From Gavia stellata (Eukaryota; Chordata; Aves; Gaviiformes; Gaviidae): 64,000 nt of DNA. The stretch is taken from assembly GCF_030936135.1 (NCBI RefSeq), contig NC_082618.1, positions 4,204,034 through 4,268,033 on the forward strand, read 5' to 3'. Positions 50,301-64,000 of the stretch are shown here, piece by piece. Position numbers and translations under genes: made by a program. Numbering within the stretch: the stretch's first letter is position 1; every line of letters starts with the position of its first letter. The notes under the pieces are model-generated. The model made no database searches and was not told the DNA's origin. It saw only the letters and a list, made by a program, of their open reading frames with translations.

Positions 50301-53300
50301 AGTGGAAACTGAGGGAAGATTAGCTAAAATGAAGTGCTTGACTTACCTTCTCTTTGCAAGAACTGTTTTATCTTCTTTGCTTTGCAGTTTAAAGATGAAA
50401 CCAGATGTTGTTTTGAGACATCTGTCCATTGCGGTGGCAGCTAATGACCAGAGTTACATGCCACAGCAAGTTACAGTGGCAGTGGGGAGGAATGCCAGCA
50501 GTCTTCAGGAGGTCCGAGATGTTCACATTCCAAGCAATATCACTGGCTACGTAACACTGTTGGAAAACGCTAACATTAGTCAGATGTGTGAGTCAATAAA
50601 GATACCATTGGTATATTGTTTTGCTGCTTTTTTGAAGGTGAAAGGTTGGGTAGATCATAGAATGATGTGTTGAAATGTCAGTCATTAGAGCAGAAACTTT
50701 GGACCTCGTCCTTGGGTCAGAGAAATTATTCTAATTGTAGTTTAATTTCTAGCCTGTAAGACAGTCTTCTGAGTCTTTCTTGTAGCATCTGTCTAACTTG
50801 GGCTAAGGGTTGAAGAGCTAGAATGACTAAAGATGCAGTTTTAGCCTCTCAGTTTGAAGGCACTGGGCAATTTTAAAATATCTTTGCTTGCAGAGTGAAA
50901 GCATATGTTGGATAATGGTATCTAGCAAAAAATCTGCTTCTGAGCAACTATTTTTTTTTTTTTGGTAGCAAAACTCTGAAGCTGGTCAGATGATTTTTGT
51001 AAAGCAGGTTTTATGCTAAGGATTTTTAAGTAGTGTTATTTTTAAGTCTGGTAGATCTGTGGGTGCTATATTGGAATCAGTCAGAGGAAAGCTGCTCCTT
51101 CCTAAGATGGTTTCTGCAGCTTCAGAAATTTTGTCCTTTCAGTTCGAATAGGCGCTTTTCACTAAACTGAACTTTCGCTGCCACAGAAACAGGCAGCAAG
51201 GATGTTGTTCCTCAAAAGTAACTAAGACGATGTTGGCTATGCAAAACAGTCAAGAACTTATGTGAAAATTTGTATGTAACTTAAAAATTGGCTTTTAGGC
51301 TTTACTCTTTTTCCCCGTCTTCTCCACTACAACTCCAAAGATACTTCCTACCTATGTAGGTAAAAAGGTACTGGTGAAATAATCTATAATATCTTTTCCA
51401 CTTTGAGGGTCTTTTAATACTTTTGTCCTTATTTCTAGCCGTACAATATGTAATGGATCACATAGGCCATTCAAAGGCAAAATTTTCCAAATCGTAGGGT
51501 GCACGGTGAAGAAACACGTGTATAGTTGTCTATATGTGGGCGTACTGTTACATATCTGCTGCTGTTTTTCTAAGAGGTTTTGCAGTCGTTATTGCTTTTA
51601 ATATCTGGATTCTTCTAGACCTAACCCAGCAGAAGAAACGGGAAAAAAATTCTATTTTGTGTTTTGACAGACGTACAGATAAACATCAAGCGTTGCCTTA
51701 GTGATGGATGTGACACTAGAATCCATGGGCTCAGGGCCGTTGGTTATCAAAGAGTTAAGAAGGTGGGCGTCTCTGTCTGTGATGCCTCGGCTATCTGGTA
51801 CTGGTCTCTGCTGACCTCTCTGGTGACGGCTTCCATGGAAACAAATCCAGCATTCGTTCACACTATTTTACAAAATACTCAGTAAGTACCAAACTTCCAT
51901 GGGGTGTGACCTTTCTCTTTTTTTTTTTAGTACTTCCAGCTTTAGTAAACTAATCTCCCTTGTGTAACTGGTTTCTACTCCCTCCATTAATGTGTTTAAA
52001 CATTTTTTCAGCAATCACACTGTTTAAATCTTGATATTTCTCTTTTATCCATTTGCACATACTGGAACAAGTACGATTCTCCTAGCTGTTGTGTCTAATG
52101 TAGTTGTTAAACCATGACTGAACAGACATTGAAAAATACATTTTTTACCTATCCTTTGACTTGTAATTATTTTGAGAAGCCTAAAATTAATTATTTTTGT
52201 TATTAATTTTATTGTTTATAAATATTGGACACCTTCCACTTATGAATGGAGCTTAATTTAGCTTAATTTTCAGCAAATTTCTGCTTGTGTAATGCCATCT
52301 CATGCATTACATGGGGATATAGTCGGGTATATGCAACATCTCTCTGCAGATGTCTGCTTGTGGTGACTGGCCGTTTTCTGTGTAACGTTTCCTTGTTTGA
52401 CTGCCAAACACTTCTGCTTGATGACTTGAAGGACTGGAATCCAAACAAAATCACTACACACCCACTTCAACTTTTATAGAGCTTAGTTAGCATGATGCCA
52501 CCACACTTGAGTACTGCTGTCGTTAGGTTAATGAATACCGTAGGCTAAAGTCCATTAAGCCTATCTTTCAATTTGTGTCATCTGTGAAACCTCTTTAAAG
52601 CTTAGATAATTTTATACATGCTTATGTTGGAAGTAGGTTCATAGTTGCAACCTTTACTAAAACTGAGGGCCTTTAGTTTTGCTACAGTTTAGGTATTTTT
52701 TAGAAATGTAACACAAACGATACTGAGCTAATAAAGCCTAAAAAAGTTATAACAGAGAAATCTTGACTAAAAATGTGCTTTCAGGGGTTACAAATTCAGT
52801 GTTTGGAATTATAAAGCAAAAAGCCATACTTTATAGAATGCATTTGATGAAACCGTTTAAGAATTCCTCTTTTCAGGGGTTATTACATTATCTTTGGAAA
52901 TCAAGCAAAGATTCTGATCTGAACTAACAAGTTTCTCTCTTAGTTTCTGTAATTGTTCTGAAAGAGTTTAAAAGCAATTTTCCCTTTATTAATGGGCTCT
53001 TGCTGAATTCTAGAACTATTTAAAATGAAGCAGTGCTTGGACACTAAGCTATTTCTAATGCTGTCACAGATTTAATTCAAAACACCTTGATTTATTTGCC
53101 TCATTAAATCTGAGATTATGAGACTAGATTCAAGATTACCTAGCAGTCGTTGAACTTTCCCTGCCTAGAATGCAATACTGGTTTTACCTTTTGAAGAGAT
53201 TCTTTGTGTAAATAGATTTTCTGCACTCAGAAGCTCTCTGTAGAGACCTGCTCGCAAAAAGCATGAAGATTCAAATGTCTAATTCATTTTAGAAGGCTGT

Positions 53301-56300
53301 TTTCTCCGATTCTGTCTGGTTTTCTGATGTTACGTTCCGTCCCTTTTACTAGGAAGGCACTGCAACACATGCCACCTCTATCCCTAACACCAGGCTCTAC
53401 AGATTTTTCAAGCTTCTTATCTCCAAATGTTTTGGAAGAAGTAGATAGCTTCCTTATAAGAATAACAAGGTGAGTTTGTGTTGATATATTTTGATGCAAT
53501 GGGAAATGGTTTAGAAGAATTTGTAGAGCAAATTTATCTCATTTTTACTCACTTGCTCTTTTTTTAGTATCTTGAAAAATTCAAACACATTAAGAAACAG
53601 ACACATTAGATTTTTCCATGTGAGCATTATTTGTCTTTATTTAAAAACAGTGTGTCCTGAGTTTTCTTTTCACACTGTGTTTTTCCCTCCCCAGTTGTTG
53701 TACTACACCAGAGGTTGAACTTACACTCTTGGCCTTTGCCTTAGCCAGGGGGAGTGTCGCTAAAGTGGTAAGTTCCCTTTGCACGATCACTGATCATCTG
53801 GACACTCCGTACAAGGCTTCATCCCTTATTGCTTCCATGGCAACAGTCAGACAGAACCTGCTGTATAAATACGGTAAATGAATAATTGTTGGATCCTTTA
53901 CTGTACGTATTTAAGACAATATGCAGCTTTGAGTTGTTTTACTTGTTGTTCTGCTGGGGTTTAAATACAAGACTTCTAAATTAATAACTGTTTCCAAGAA
54001 GATAGCCTGTGGAGTTGAACTGCCCTAAAAGTTGGTGATTAGATCAGCTTTCTGTGATCTAAGAATTGAACAAGGTGGCATCATCTCGAGGGAGAAAACA
54101 TGAACTCTGTAGATAGTGGCCCCTATATCAAGATGGTGATAGTGTTTGTATTGTGTAAAAGGCAGATGACATCAACTATTTTTATTCTTCCAATAACACA
54201 CTTAAATTTTTGTATGTTTAGCCTCAGTAAGTGGTCTCTCTTGCAGACATTTGCATGTGCACAAATTTAAGACATGTTTAAAATGTAATGTCATTAGCAT
54301 CTATTTACAGTTCTTCATTTTCACTTTTATAAATTAATCTGAGTGTGTCGTAAGTGTAGATCTGTGCGTGGTCTAGCATAAGGCGCAAGATTTTTCTGTA
54401 TTGGCTGTACTTGCTTGATAAATCTGTATTTTCTCCTATGTCAACTTCTGAGATTTTCATTAGTCTCTCATGAAGAATTTTCCCCTTTGTTTGCCTTTTA
54501 GTATGTTTTGTCAGGACTTCTTGGCTTGTGCCAGAGAGTACATTAATTATTTTATAATTATTGTATCGGTAGTTACTTTCAAAAGTTGGGAAAATTGTTT
54601 CATTTTTCCCGGAGTAGCTGCTGCTTTTTGCAAGACAAGAGTGGTACTTCATGTATTGTGAATTCCAAAGTGTGTGCGAACAATTGAGAGAACGTTAGTT
54701 GTCAGGATTTTCATAGACCTTCTGTCCCTAGCTAAAACTTTAGCTGTGTTAGATTACCATATCTCTTATACTCCAGTTTCTTCCTCCTTTTTTGTCTGAC
54801 AGTGGTGTAAAAAGCTCATAGTATTGTAATTTTTTTCATTTGTTTTTTGTGTGAAGAACTTCAAACTGGGAAATAAGCTTTCTGGTTTATGAATTTGATA
54901 AACCTGTTGATTTTCTTACTTAGGAAAACCATTGCGACTAACTTTGCAAGCATGTGATGTAAAGGGAAAAGAAGATAAATCAGGGCCTGAAAACCTCCTT
55001 GTAGAGCCATGGACTGGGGATGGTAAGAGCCTGGACTTTAAAATCCGGAATATTCAGCCAAACACAAAGGCTGTTTAACAAGGCTATGGTGCTGTTGCAT
55101 ATATATTTATATATATTAGGTGCTACTCAGTAGTTTAATGATATGGAAGATCAAAACAAAAAACCACCCAACACCTACCCCCCCCAACCAATATGTAAAT
55201 TCTGTTTTACAAAAAGATGGCTTTCTCAGGAGCCAGTTTATTGTCAAAACAAAGAAAAAGATTGGATGTTGGGGAGAACTATTGATATTCTACGTGGAAG
55301 TAAGCAATGAGCTGTCACAAAGCAAATAATACTAGAGCACATTTTGTGGGTTGAAGTCATGAACCATTCGCTGGTAGTTTCCCAAATATTGATGGGGAGA
55401 TACAGTAGAAGTCATTGAAATTTTCACTGACTGCACATAACTATTAATTCTCCTTTAAAGCCTGTCTTTGTTAATGCAATGTTTTTATGTACTGGATGCA
55501 ACCTAAAGAAAGAGTTTTGTGTTTCTTGACCTCCTTTTTAAGTGAAATACCACCTAATCTTTTTTTTTTAAACTGTGTATTGTCTTGCACAGTGCTATTG
55601 GTAAATGAAAGCTATTGTGATAGAAAATCAGGCACATTCTAAATGCTTATTTTACCCCTTTGTTTGCTCGTGTGTAGTGTTTTGATTTTATTCTTTAGTT
55701 ATTTTGTGTGTTGTCTTCTGTTGTTTTATGGATCACAGTTTGGGGAACAGTGAGTTATATCGGTGAACAGAGCCACAAGCCAAAGTAATATTTGGGAGTT
55801 ACTAATAACGTTTAATGGGGGCACACCCTTGAAACCACTGCAGATACTGTAGCCCCAAGAGAGACACTGGCTGGAGAGACCTGTGTATGCTCTGTGGGAG
55901 CGTATACTAACATGATACAGCCTTTTAACTTGTCTCTTACTCTTTTATTTGGAAACATTTCCTAATGAGCATTTCACTAGAAGAGCATTGTGTTTTTGTT
56001 TCCCCCCTTTAGTCCCCAGTCTTAGTATTCTCTTTCAAACAGCTTGCACTAGCAGTCCTTCCAACCTCATTCCATTCCCACTGCTGCCTTAGGTTTTCTT
56101 ACTGAAACTGGGAAGACCAGAGCAAGTATCATTCTTTCTACTGGAACTGAATCTTCATTTCAAGTGACACAAATTAGAATAAAGGTATGTAGTTCCTCTG
56201 TGCTTTTCAAGTAGAGGGCTTGCTCTTTTCCCTCATTGTAGAGTTGAGTTAGAATTTTCTTTTTGTGTGAACTGAAATATTAAATTAGTCATGCAATAGT

Positions 56301-59300
56301 GTTATTTTGGGGTTTTACTTTTATGTAAGTCACAGGGAACTTAAGGAAATGGAGATCTTAAATTGTTTCAGGGTACCACAAGCATGTAGTAAAGACGTGT
56401 TTTCTATTGCTTTGTATATATCTTGTAATAAACTCAAGCCAGTGAGCCTCAGGTGTATGGTTTCTCTCTAAAGAGTATGGATGTATTTGTAGGATTGTAT
56501 ACCTTACAATAATTTTTCAACTCTGTGAATAGTAGATTTCAAGATCTATAGCATGTGAGTTCAGATTAAATGTTGGGTCTCTGAAATTCTTTTTAGAGAT
56601 ATCAGTGTAATTTGAACACTTGGCGTGATTTTATCTGGTTTAAAAGCAAGCTCTTGTGATTAAATGTCATGTCTGGGACAAAAATTCAGTGAGATTTCTG
56701 CAGCTGAATTTATTTATTTATTTATTTATTTAAGGTAAAGCAGTAGTTTAATTCCTGGAATAAGGATGCATATTTAAATGTCAAAGAGAATTAAACATGG
56801 ATGGACTTCTGGCAAGTAGATTCTAATTGGAGCTGGAGAGGTACCTAAGGTGTTTTGCAGTGTAGTGGTAATGATTTTAGTTTCTTTTTTTAATTAAAAA
56901 AGTATACAAAACTAGAATGAGAATTAATATGTGGAAGTGTAGTTAATGTAAATGTAGCAAATATTAACCATGTACATGATCCTGGTTCAGTAAGTTACAA
57001 AAGTTTTCATAACTTTTCTCTGTGTTTAATTTTCCTCTAGGTAAATGGTACAATTCCAGAGATCGGTTTTGCCAGTACTTAGTTGCTTTCCATAACTTTT
57101 TTTCCTGTGAAAGCAACACCTTCTTTTATTGCCAGTTTTTTAATACATTGCTCTGGATTTGTTCTTTTAGGTCCGAAGAGGTGCCATTGGGGCCCAGTGT
57201 GGGCTGGTGTTTGCTTATAACAGTGCTTCGGAAAAGTTCCACGCAGAGGAACACTTCAGAAGGTTTGAAAGCTATGACAAATGGAAGCTGCGGGAATTCA
57301 AACAATTTTTAAAAAACAGGTATAGGTGGACTTTTTGTAATGAATACATGGAAAATAAATGTGTTATTAGATCTTTTTGCAATGCCACTTGAACTACTGA
57401 GAATGGTTACAAATGACTTAAAAATGATGCATCATTTAATTGTTACTTGTTTGATTTTCATGAGCCTCAATTTGATGTGTTTGAGGAAATAGGTATATAG
57501 CTGTTGTTTTTAGCCTCTTGATTTAAAGAACTGTTTAAAAAGGGATATAACAAACTTTCTACTTGAGGTGCTGATAACAGAAACTATTTATAGGAAGATC
57601 ATATGTTAATTAGCCTTTATTAAATTACTTTTTCAAAACTGTTGCTTAAGAGTGAGGGGAGGTTAGGGACCATGACTAAAAAGGTTTCCTTAAATTTCTT
57701 ACCTTGCATGTGCTAGAGTTTGGGTATGTTGAAAGTTTCTGTTGTCTCTCTCTCATCTTTATAGCCATACCACGGTAAAAATATTTTGGTAGCATATCAA
57801 CAGCTTTGCAGTTTCTTTAAACTTTTTCTTCACAAAGTTTGTTACATTCTTTTATACATAGAAGCAGTTGTTCATGTGATGATTTGGGAGATGATGATCC
57901 TGTTGGCTGGTTTGAAGTGGAAGAAGAATGGGATGAAGTTGATGTCAAAATGCAGCAATGCAGAATTTCCCAAGTAAGAAACCATGAAAATCCGTTGGCC
58001 CATTCACAGTGAGCGGAGGCTCATCTCTGTGCTTTGTTGTAATGCCAGCTGACATAAACATAACTCTTTTCCATGCAAGGAGGGCTCTTCTGGGTCGAGG
58101 TAAAAATCAGTGGGTTTCTAGTTAAATGAATGATTGAACTTTTGTCCTCTGAGTTTTATTCTTTTTCTCTGCATATAGCTGTAGTTAAATGGTGCTTCAG
58201 GATCAAATTTAACGCAAAATTACGTGATAATGAGCAGACTACTGGTTTTATCATGAGGAAATATTTCTGAAAAGGATGCCATGATTGTTGCTCTATTCTA
58301 ATATCTAGACGAATTAACTACTGCATAGTTATAACATTTATTCTTTCAGAGCCAGGTTCTTCAGCCCTTGTTTTAAGGTATGAACAATTACTGAGCAGTT
58401 CCATCAGTTAGGTTGATTTCCTTGAGGAATGTGGGACTTCCTGTTTCAAGAGTGGCAGAATATGGGTTTTGATTTGTAGTGCTTGAGAAGGAAACTTTGC
58501 CTTCCACATCCTGCATTTATCTTGTTTCTGGAGTCAGCTGTTGCGTAGCTCCCTAGCCTGTTTTTTGTACTGTGGAAATTAGCAGAAGTGGTGGCACAGT
58601 TGTAAGTCAACTGGGAATATTTCTAAAACCGTCACTGCTTGCTAAGGCATTCTGCTGTTGTCTGTGTAACCCTTAGTCCCTAAGAGTTACGAGCGTGCAG
58701 AGTTACTAACTACATTTGGATGGCAGAACTTGCTGTTCCCTTCAGCTTTGCTTTTTGTACCTCACTGTGGACAGATTGCATAAAAGTATCTTTTAAATAT
58801 TACATATTGATCTTCTGCTTGCTTTTAAATGCAGCTAATAATTTTTTAACCTGCAAAAATGCTGTAACTGTAGAGCCAAGAAATAGAGTACGGGGAATGA
58901 ATGGAACTGATAATGAATTAACTAACTTTGCGGATGCTTGTGGAGGTCACAGAATGTGACTTTTTTGGACATGGGGAGAGTTCAAGCTTAGCCAGAATCT
59001 CAGGCTCAGTATTTTAAACTTCTGGGGGTGGCTGACGGGGAATAAGGCTTGCCCCCTGCCCCCACCTGCAGTCTCCTCACATATGTGCATTCCTGTCTCT
59101 TAAAATCCAAGTTTGCACCAACTTTCAAAACCAAATCTTGTGCTGTGTTTGTATCCTTCTAGTACCTGATGATAAAGTTCTTGTGCACAAGACAAGACAC
59201 AGCAGAACGGCTCGGAGTTCAAGGCCTGAATGTTCTTGGCTATCTTCGGCCTATGCGAGACCAGCCCAATAGGAGCATGAACTGCTTGCAGTGCAGGAAA

Positions 59301-62300
59301 ACTGATGACGATACCGTTTGTGGCACAACTCTTCTCCTGAAGACACTTCATTTCATCCAGCAGCTGGCACAGGACCTGGTATTTTTACTTCTTAGTTCTG
59401 TTTAAGTGTGTATTTACCATGCTAAAAGTAATAAGGCTATGCTAACAGTATTTGTGAATGGATAAAGAAAAGTCTTGCTACTAGGTACTAGTAACTGTTA
59501 AAACCATGCTGTGGAGAAAAGAATGGTTTCTGAAAAGTAGCGTTCTGTGTATGTTTACTGAAGTTGACTAGGAATCTGCTCACTTTGGGTCTAGGAGAGA
59601 GTTAAGCACCATTTTTCAGCATCAGGTTACAATGCTGGGTGAAGTACATGCAACAGAAGGATGCTCCACTGTCTATTAGGTAATGTAGCTATTTCTGAAG
59701 CAAGCATGGGGAAAAGTGCCGAGAGAGGTAGCTAGAAAAGTTGCTAAAACGTGTCCTCTTTTTATCTGAAATAATTCTGTAAATATCTACGGTGAGATGT
59801 ATGCAGTTAAGAGATATGGCTGGTGTGTGCTGATGTATGTCAGCGTGATGTACCCAGCTTCTGAGGATACATGTTAAAACCATGTTTTGTTCGTGCAGTG
59901 CATGCATCTGTGCCTTTTCAACTTCGATGCTGAACCACGGGCAGTCTCCTTTTGGCTATTACTTACTTTCAATCAAATTAGGTGGAGAGGTAGAGGTTGT
60001 AAAGTCTTTTCGTGGTGGAGGACAGGGGTGGAAGACTAGACGTTTGGGAAGAGGAGAGTCCTTAGTAGTAGCTCTGTGAAGGAGAAGGTTTCAGCATGAA
60101 CTGTCACATTTGGACGCTGGACTATCAATGGAAGAACTTATTCTGGAATGCATGTTAGCTGTAAATTTATAGGAAACTAGGCTGCTTTAAGCCCAGTGCT
60201 TGGGGATTGACTTTTTATAAACGTGTTCTGTATAGAGTTAATTTTCCAATTCTGCATTTTCTTTGCCTTTTTAAGGTTCAACAGAAGGAGAGTGGATTAA
60301 AATACAAGTCATTTTTAGATTTCACAGGCCTTGATTTGCAGCTGTTCTGGAATTTTTACAATAAACTTCACCAAAAGTAAGTAATTTCCTTGCTGTGTGG
60401 TGAAGCACTAATCTGTGTGTGTATGTATAAATAAAGTATGCTTAGTTTAGCTGCAGCAGTTTCTTCTTCCTAAACTACATCATTTACATAAATAACATTT
60501 TCCCACTGCTGCCATATATGTTTTTAACTAGAATGTTATGTAGAAGCTTGAGATGTAGATTAATTTAGCTGGTAGCTATACTTTTTTTGACTATGTGCTC
60601 TCTACTCAGTGCTTTTTATCCATCTGAGATAGTGACTTTCATAGCATTATCTGTTTGGTGCAAAAGAGCTTCTTTTCTAGTTTTTGCTTCTGTTTGTTTT
60701 ATGCTTTCTTACAGCCCAAGGGAAGAATGCATCTTTGCTCAAACACTGCTATTGCAGCTTCTCCAGAGCTGCTTCTCTGTACTTACTGGAGACAATAAAA
60801 CTGCTAAACCTCAAGAAACCCCTCAGAGCAAAACATTTGGTCACACAGAAGCTGCAGAAGAGCTTTATAGACATTTGTGTGAAGGTAATTTACATTGAAT
60901 ATATTAATTGTTCTGGCTTACAAGTGTATTACAATAGTTACAATTTGGGAAAAGATACTTATTCCTAGAGCACAAGTCAGCTACTGTTCCTTTGTTTCTT
61001 CTTCAGGTCAGTGTGTGCTAGTTAGTCTATCACAGTGAAACTTTCCTTGACCCTATGAAATGGTTTTCTAGACTTTCTGACAACATGTGCTCTGGAAACA
61101 GCTGCAGTAGAAAGCTTCTTTTGAACATGTCACCTGCTTGAACCAGCAGGGAATGTGATCCTTTAACTATAATATTACTGGGGTTCATTTATTTCTGATA
61201 TTTCATATAAATATAAATGATCTTACAAGGAGCCTGTAAGGTTTACAGAAACACAGGGAAGATTCTGGAGCCGGTGAAGAGAATGAGAATTACACATTAG
61301 GTTTCATTGGAAGTGGGTTGGTACTCTCTTTATTCAAGTGTAATTTTTTTTTTTGTTAATTACCTAACAGTCTCCTGAAAAGCAGGCTAGAGATAAACCA
61401 GTTTATATAGAATCTGTCACACCTTGAAAACTTTATTAGCTTTGATAGTTGTCAAATCTTAATGTTCCTAGAATTAATTTACTCAATGAAAAAATAAGTC
61501 CTTAGAAAGTGAGGGAAAACTTTTTGACTTCTAGCAAGGAAGATTTTTCTATGTGTATAATGGGGTTGCAAGGAGTTGAAGTTGTGTAAAATAACACATT
61601 TAATTGAATTATGCCTCTGACGTATTAGATGGAGTATTAATTTGAACTTGTGATTTTGTTTCCTTTTTGTATGAGCAGTAGTGGATATGGGGGACAGTAA
61701 CTTCATGCCAATGAAAATGCTAAAAGAGGAAGTTAAGAACACCTTACTCAGTGGAGCAGCAATCTTTTTCCCAGATAGGCAGACCAGGCGACACCAGCTC
61801 TTCACCATGATGGTAAACCATTAAATGAGAAATTGATTGTTTAGTACCTGTTTTTTTTATGCAGAAAAGAGGACAAGTCTGAGTTCTTGTTGTCAAATGT
61901 TGCATACTTTGTCCCATGAAAGTGAAAACCTTATTTTTTTTTCTTTGCCTCTTTTTACCCTCCCCTTCTCTCTCTCTGCAGCTTATTCAAAGAAAGAAGA
62001 GCTAACCCTGCCTTTCTTACCAAAAACAAATAGTAGACCACAGAAATTAGAATTCTTTCTTACAGAGGAGGGAAACAGAACATGTCATAAAAATAAATCT
62101 TTTTTCTTTTCTAGAAAAACATCACAGAGCAAGAACATAAGCAATCTGTACATCTTGCCTTCAGATCCTTGTGTACTCACTTCAGGTAAGGGGTCTTGAA
62201 ATTGAAAATAATTGTCGCATACCCCGCATCTGTTAATAAGTTCATATTTACTCATTTTTAGAAATGTTACTCCTCTCGAAAATAATTCTCCAAAATAATC

Positions 62301-63526
62301 AACAGACTTTGCTTTAGAAAGGAGAATACTACTACTTAATCTGTTTATTAACTGAATAGCTGTATAAAACATTGTCCAAGGATAACAGTTGGTGCTGAAA
62401 TCACACTATACTGCTCATGGGCTTCTCCTAGGCTGTCTTCCAATTTTTTAAGTGATTGTTTGTCCATGGTGATGGTTGGTATTGATTTAATCAGTTTGCA
62501 GTCATCAGAACCGGAACACTTTTGATTTTCGTAGAAATGATGCAGTAGGACCTCTACAGATTTGTCACAAGAATAACTAAATTTGTATTTTGGAACTGTG
62601 CTGCTTGTTGTTGGTTAGTAAGAAGATCTTTGTTTTGTAGTGATCAAGATCCAGGTGGGCTCTTATTATTACCAGAGAAAGGAGTTTCTGCAAACTTTGA
62701 CATAAGTGAAGTGCTGTCAGTCATGGATACCCTTCTGCTAGTGGCTGCAAGAGAGGTAGCTGTCTTTGCGCTGTTTCTCTTCCTACTTCTTTGCCCTGAT
62801 TTTTGTGTGCATTCAAACACAAGCTGCATGCCTGAGATGTATGCTAAAGAACTAGCTTTCCCGTTCTTCTGGATAAAACTATTCATGGCTATTCAAGTCT
62901 GTAGGATTAGGTTTTCCAACCAGTTGAAATCTTTTCCTTTAAGCATTAACATTTCATAATAGTAGAGTAAGTAATGTATAAGATGAGGAATTTTTCCATA
63001 GTGTTAAAAAGAGTTTATGGCACCCTATCAACTCTAGAAAACAGAAGTAATCATCCCATATTGAGAGGTTAGAATTGGTCATGCCACTAAGGGAGGTGTA
63101 AATGGAGGAGAGTCATTTACATATGCAAAAAAAATGTGCTGAGAACATTGAGTGACTCATATGTAGCTATTCCTACTTGAAATTGCGATTTATCAAAACA
63201 AAATACATTAGTTGCTTCATGGGGTTATGTGCTGCTTGTCAGTTGCATTTAATCTTTTTTGTGGGGTGAGTAGGATGATAATGTCCATCACAGTTTACTT
63301 CGTACATATTGTGTGTCATTCTGCAGCAGAAGAGGTTATCCTTTTGTTACATTCTTTATTTTTCAGTGTGAAATGATGATGCTGGATGTTGCACAGCAAG
63401 AGAGTGGCACGGTCTTGTCTTCCTTATTCTGGTCTGTTCAAGGTAGCCTCCTTTCATGGTGCTACCTGCAACTTAAGGGTAGCGATAATTCAGCCAAGGA
63501 TCTTGCGGTAGAAATTCTTAAAAACT
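42635..63526 (+). CDS. ZZEF1: ZZEF1 5' part, 19 coding exons, first 1000 codons (gene truncated by window edge)
   Basis: Very large zinc finger ZZ-type and EF-hand protein (human about 2960 aa); the ZZ fingers of the human protein are reported histone H3/SUMO readers, but they lie beyond this window. Exons: 42635-42997, 47179-47323, 48454-48648, 49535-49706, 50388-50587, 51671-51881, 53353-53469, 53695-53873, 54924-55022, 56093-56184, 57171-57319, 57862-57973, 59163-59378, 60276-60376, 60715-60884, 61679-61812, 62115-62185, 62641-62755, 63367-63526. They total 3001 nt with consistent phase and GT-AG introns. The start MGTAASHSSEE fits an N-myristoylation signal (Gly2, Ser6), as annotated for human ZZEF1. 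Then come an Ala/Pro-rich segment (about 20-50), a helical segment, a single EF-hand (loop 127-138) and a DOC/APC10 domain (about 248-425). The -3 base at the start is C, a mediocre context. The exon 4 donor (GTGCGC) is weak. Confidence 0.96.
42998..47178 (+). other. ZZEF1: ZZEF1 intron 1
   Basis: 4.2-kb intron, first 330 bp still CpG-island sequence. It contains homopolymer runs, including T14 at 45139-45152 and A15 at 46225-46239, but no recognised transposon, RNA gene or conserved coding segment. The open frames in it have no splice or similarity support. Confidence 0.85.
49535..51881 (+). other. ZZEF1: ZZEF1 exons 4-6: DOC/APC10-like domain
   Basis: Residues about 248-425 form the DOC domain, a jelly-roll fold shared with APC10 and several E3-ligase components. 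Recognisable parts are the SADIDKMTNGETTSFWQSDG segment, SHWIRLKMKPDVVLRHLSIA, and the VQINIKRCLSDGCDTRIHGL strand pair near its end. The domain is spread over three exons, with introns at codons 292 and 359. Its ligand in ZZEF1 is not known. Confidence 0.85.
56709..56732 (+). repeat. (TTTA)6 microsatellite in ZZEF1 intron 10
   Basis: Six exact TTTA units. Simple repeat, likely length-polymorphic. Confidence 0.9.
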
Positions 63527-64000
63527 GTAAGTGCTGGGGTTGAATACAGAATTAGATGTGGTGTAATACAGGACTTTAAAATGTGATTTTGCAAACGGCA
63601 GTATAATAAGGGTTCACCAGTGGTTGCCTGAGGCATTCTCATAACTCTGATAGCATTTCTAATGTCTCTAGGAAGGGATTTGTAGGCATGTTCAGCAACT
63701 TAGAATTTTAACTGTACCGATAATTTTATGTTGGGAGAATCTTGAGAAAACATTTCAGTAAGTTTTGGGTGTCAAATACTGGAGAGAAAAAAAAATAGTT
63801 ACAGACTTTCATTTGAACATTTTGGTTTCTTTAAATTTCCCTTACTTTGATAAGCTCCTGTGTGGTGGTATACATTTTCCTAGATGCTTGTAATAGCGAT
63901 AAGAAAGGAACTCAAGAAGCTGGACGCTTCTAAGGGGTGTTTTGCTATGGCATTTTTTTTTTTATGCAGCAGCTCAGTATTGAGTAGTTAAGTACTTAAT
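63527..64000 (+). other. ZZEF1: ZZEF1 intron 19, cut by window edge
   Basis: Starts with donor GTAAGT after codon 1000 plus one base. AT-rich, with a T-run near 63952-63963. Nothing else recognised. The next ZZEF1 exon must lie beyond the window. Confidence 0.85.

Noticed and set aside
56051-56080. CCTTCCAACC string resembling the conserved 3' tail of CR1 LINEs
   Set aside because: It lies in the pyrimidine tract just before the ZZEF1 exon 10 acceptor; no further CR1 similarity or terminal 8-bp repeats were seen.

Overview
The window is a piece of a vertebrate nuclear genome, most likely from a bird. It has long GT-AG introns, CpG-island promoters and three genes whose exons can be read one by one: ANKFY1 (+), CYB5D2 (-) and ZZEF1 (+, cut by the right edge). 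The same three genes lie side by side on human chromosome 17p13. The bird assignment is an inference. It rests on the compact genes (ANKFY1 coding span about 30 kb), on the near absence of recognisable transposons, and on close but not identical protein sequences. No species was established.

Layout. 1-850: intergenic, no gene seen. About 850-2050: CpG island and promoter of ANKFY1, with two identical TCTCGCGAGA palindromes. 1511-31927: ANKFY1, 25 coding exons, 1167 residues, complete and in frame at every junction. 31928 to about 36200: probable ANKFY1 3' UTR. About 36100-38625: probable CYB5D2 3' UTR, since the two genes converge. 38626-42235: CYB5D2 on the minus strand, 4 coding exons, 261 residues; intron 1 is almost wholly a 50-bp minisatellite. 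42236-42634: short GC-rich bidirectional promoter. 42635-64000: first 19 coding exons of ZZEF1, 1000 complete codons; the gene continues past the window.

How the genes relate. ANKFY1 (Rabankyrin-5) is a PI3P-binding Rab5 effector of early endosomes and macropinosomes. CYB5D2 (neuferricin) is a MAPR-family heme protein of the secretory pathway. ZZEF1 is a very large EF-hand/DOC/CUB/ZZ protein. They are not known to share a pathway. What links them in the sequence is shared regulatory DNA: CYB5D2 and ZZEF1 fire from one divergent promoter, and ANKFY1 and CYB5D2 run into each other across an exact palindromic poly(A) signal.

I found no operon-like, CRISPR, viral or toxin system. The most unusual items are the CYB5D2 minisatellite intron (open in all three sense frames, length a multiple of three), the palindromic poly(A) signal, a candidate poison exon in ANKFY1 and a hairpin-forming intronic inverted repeat.
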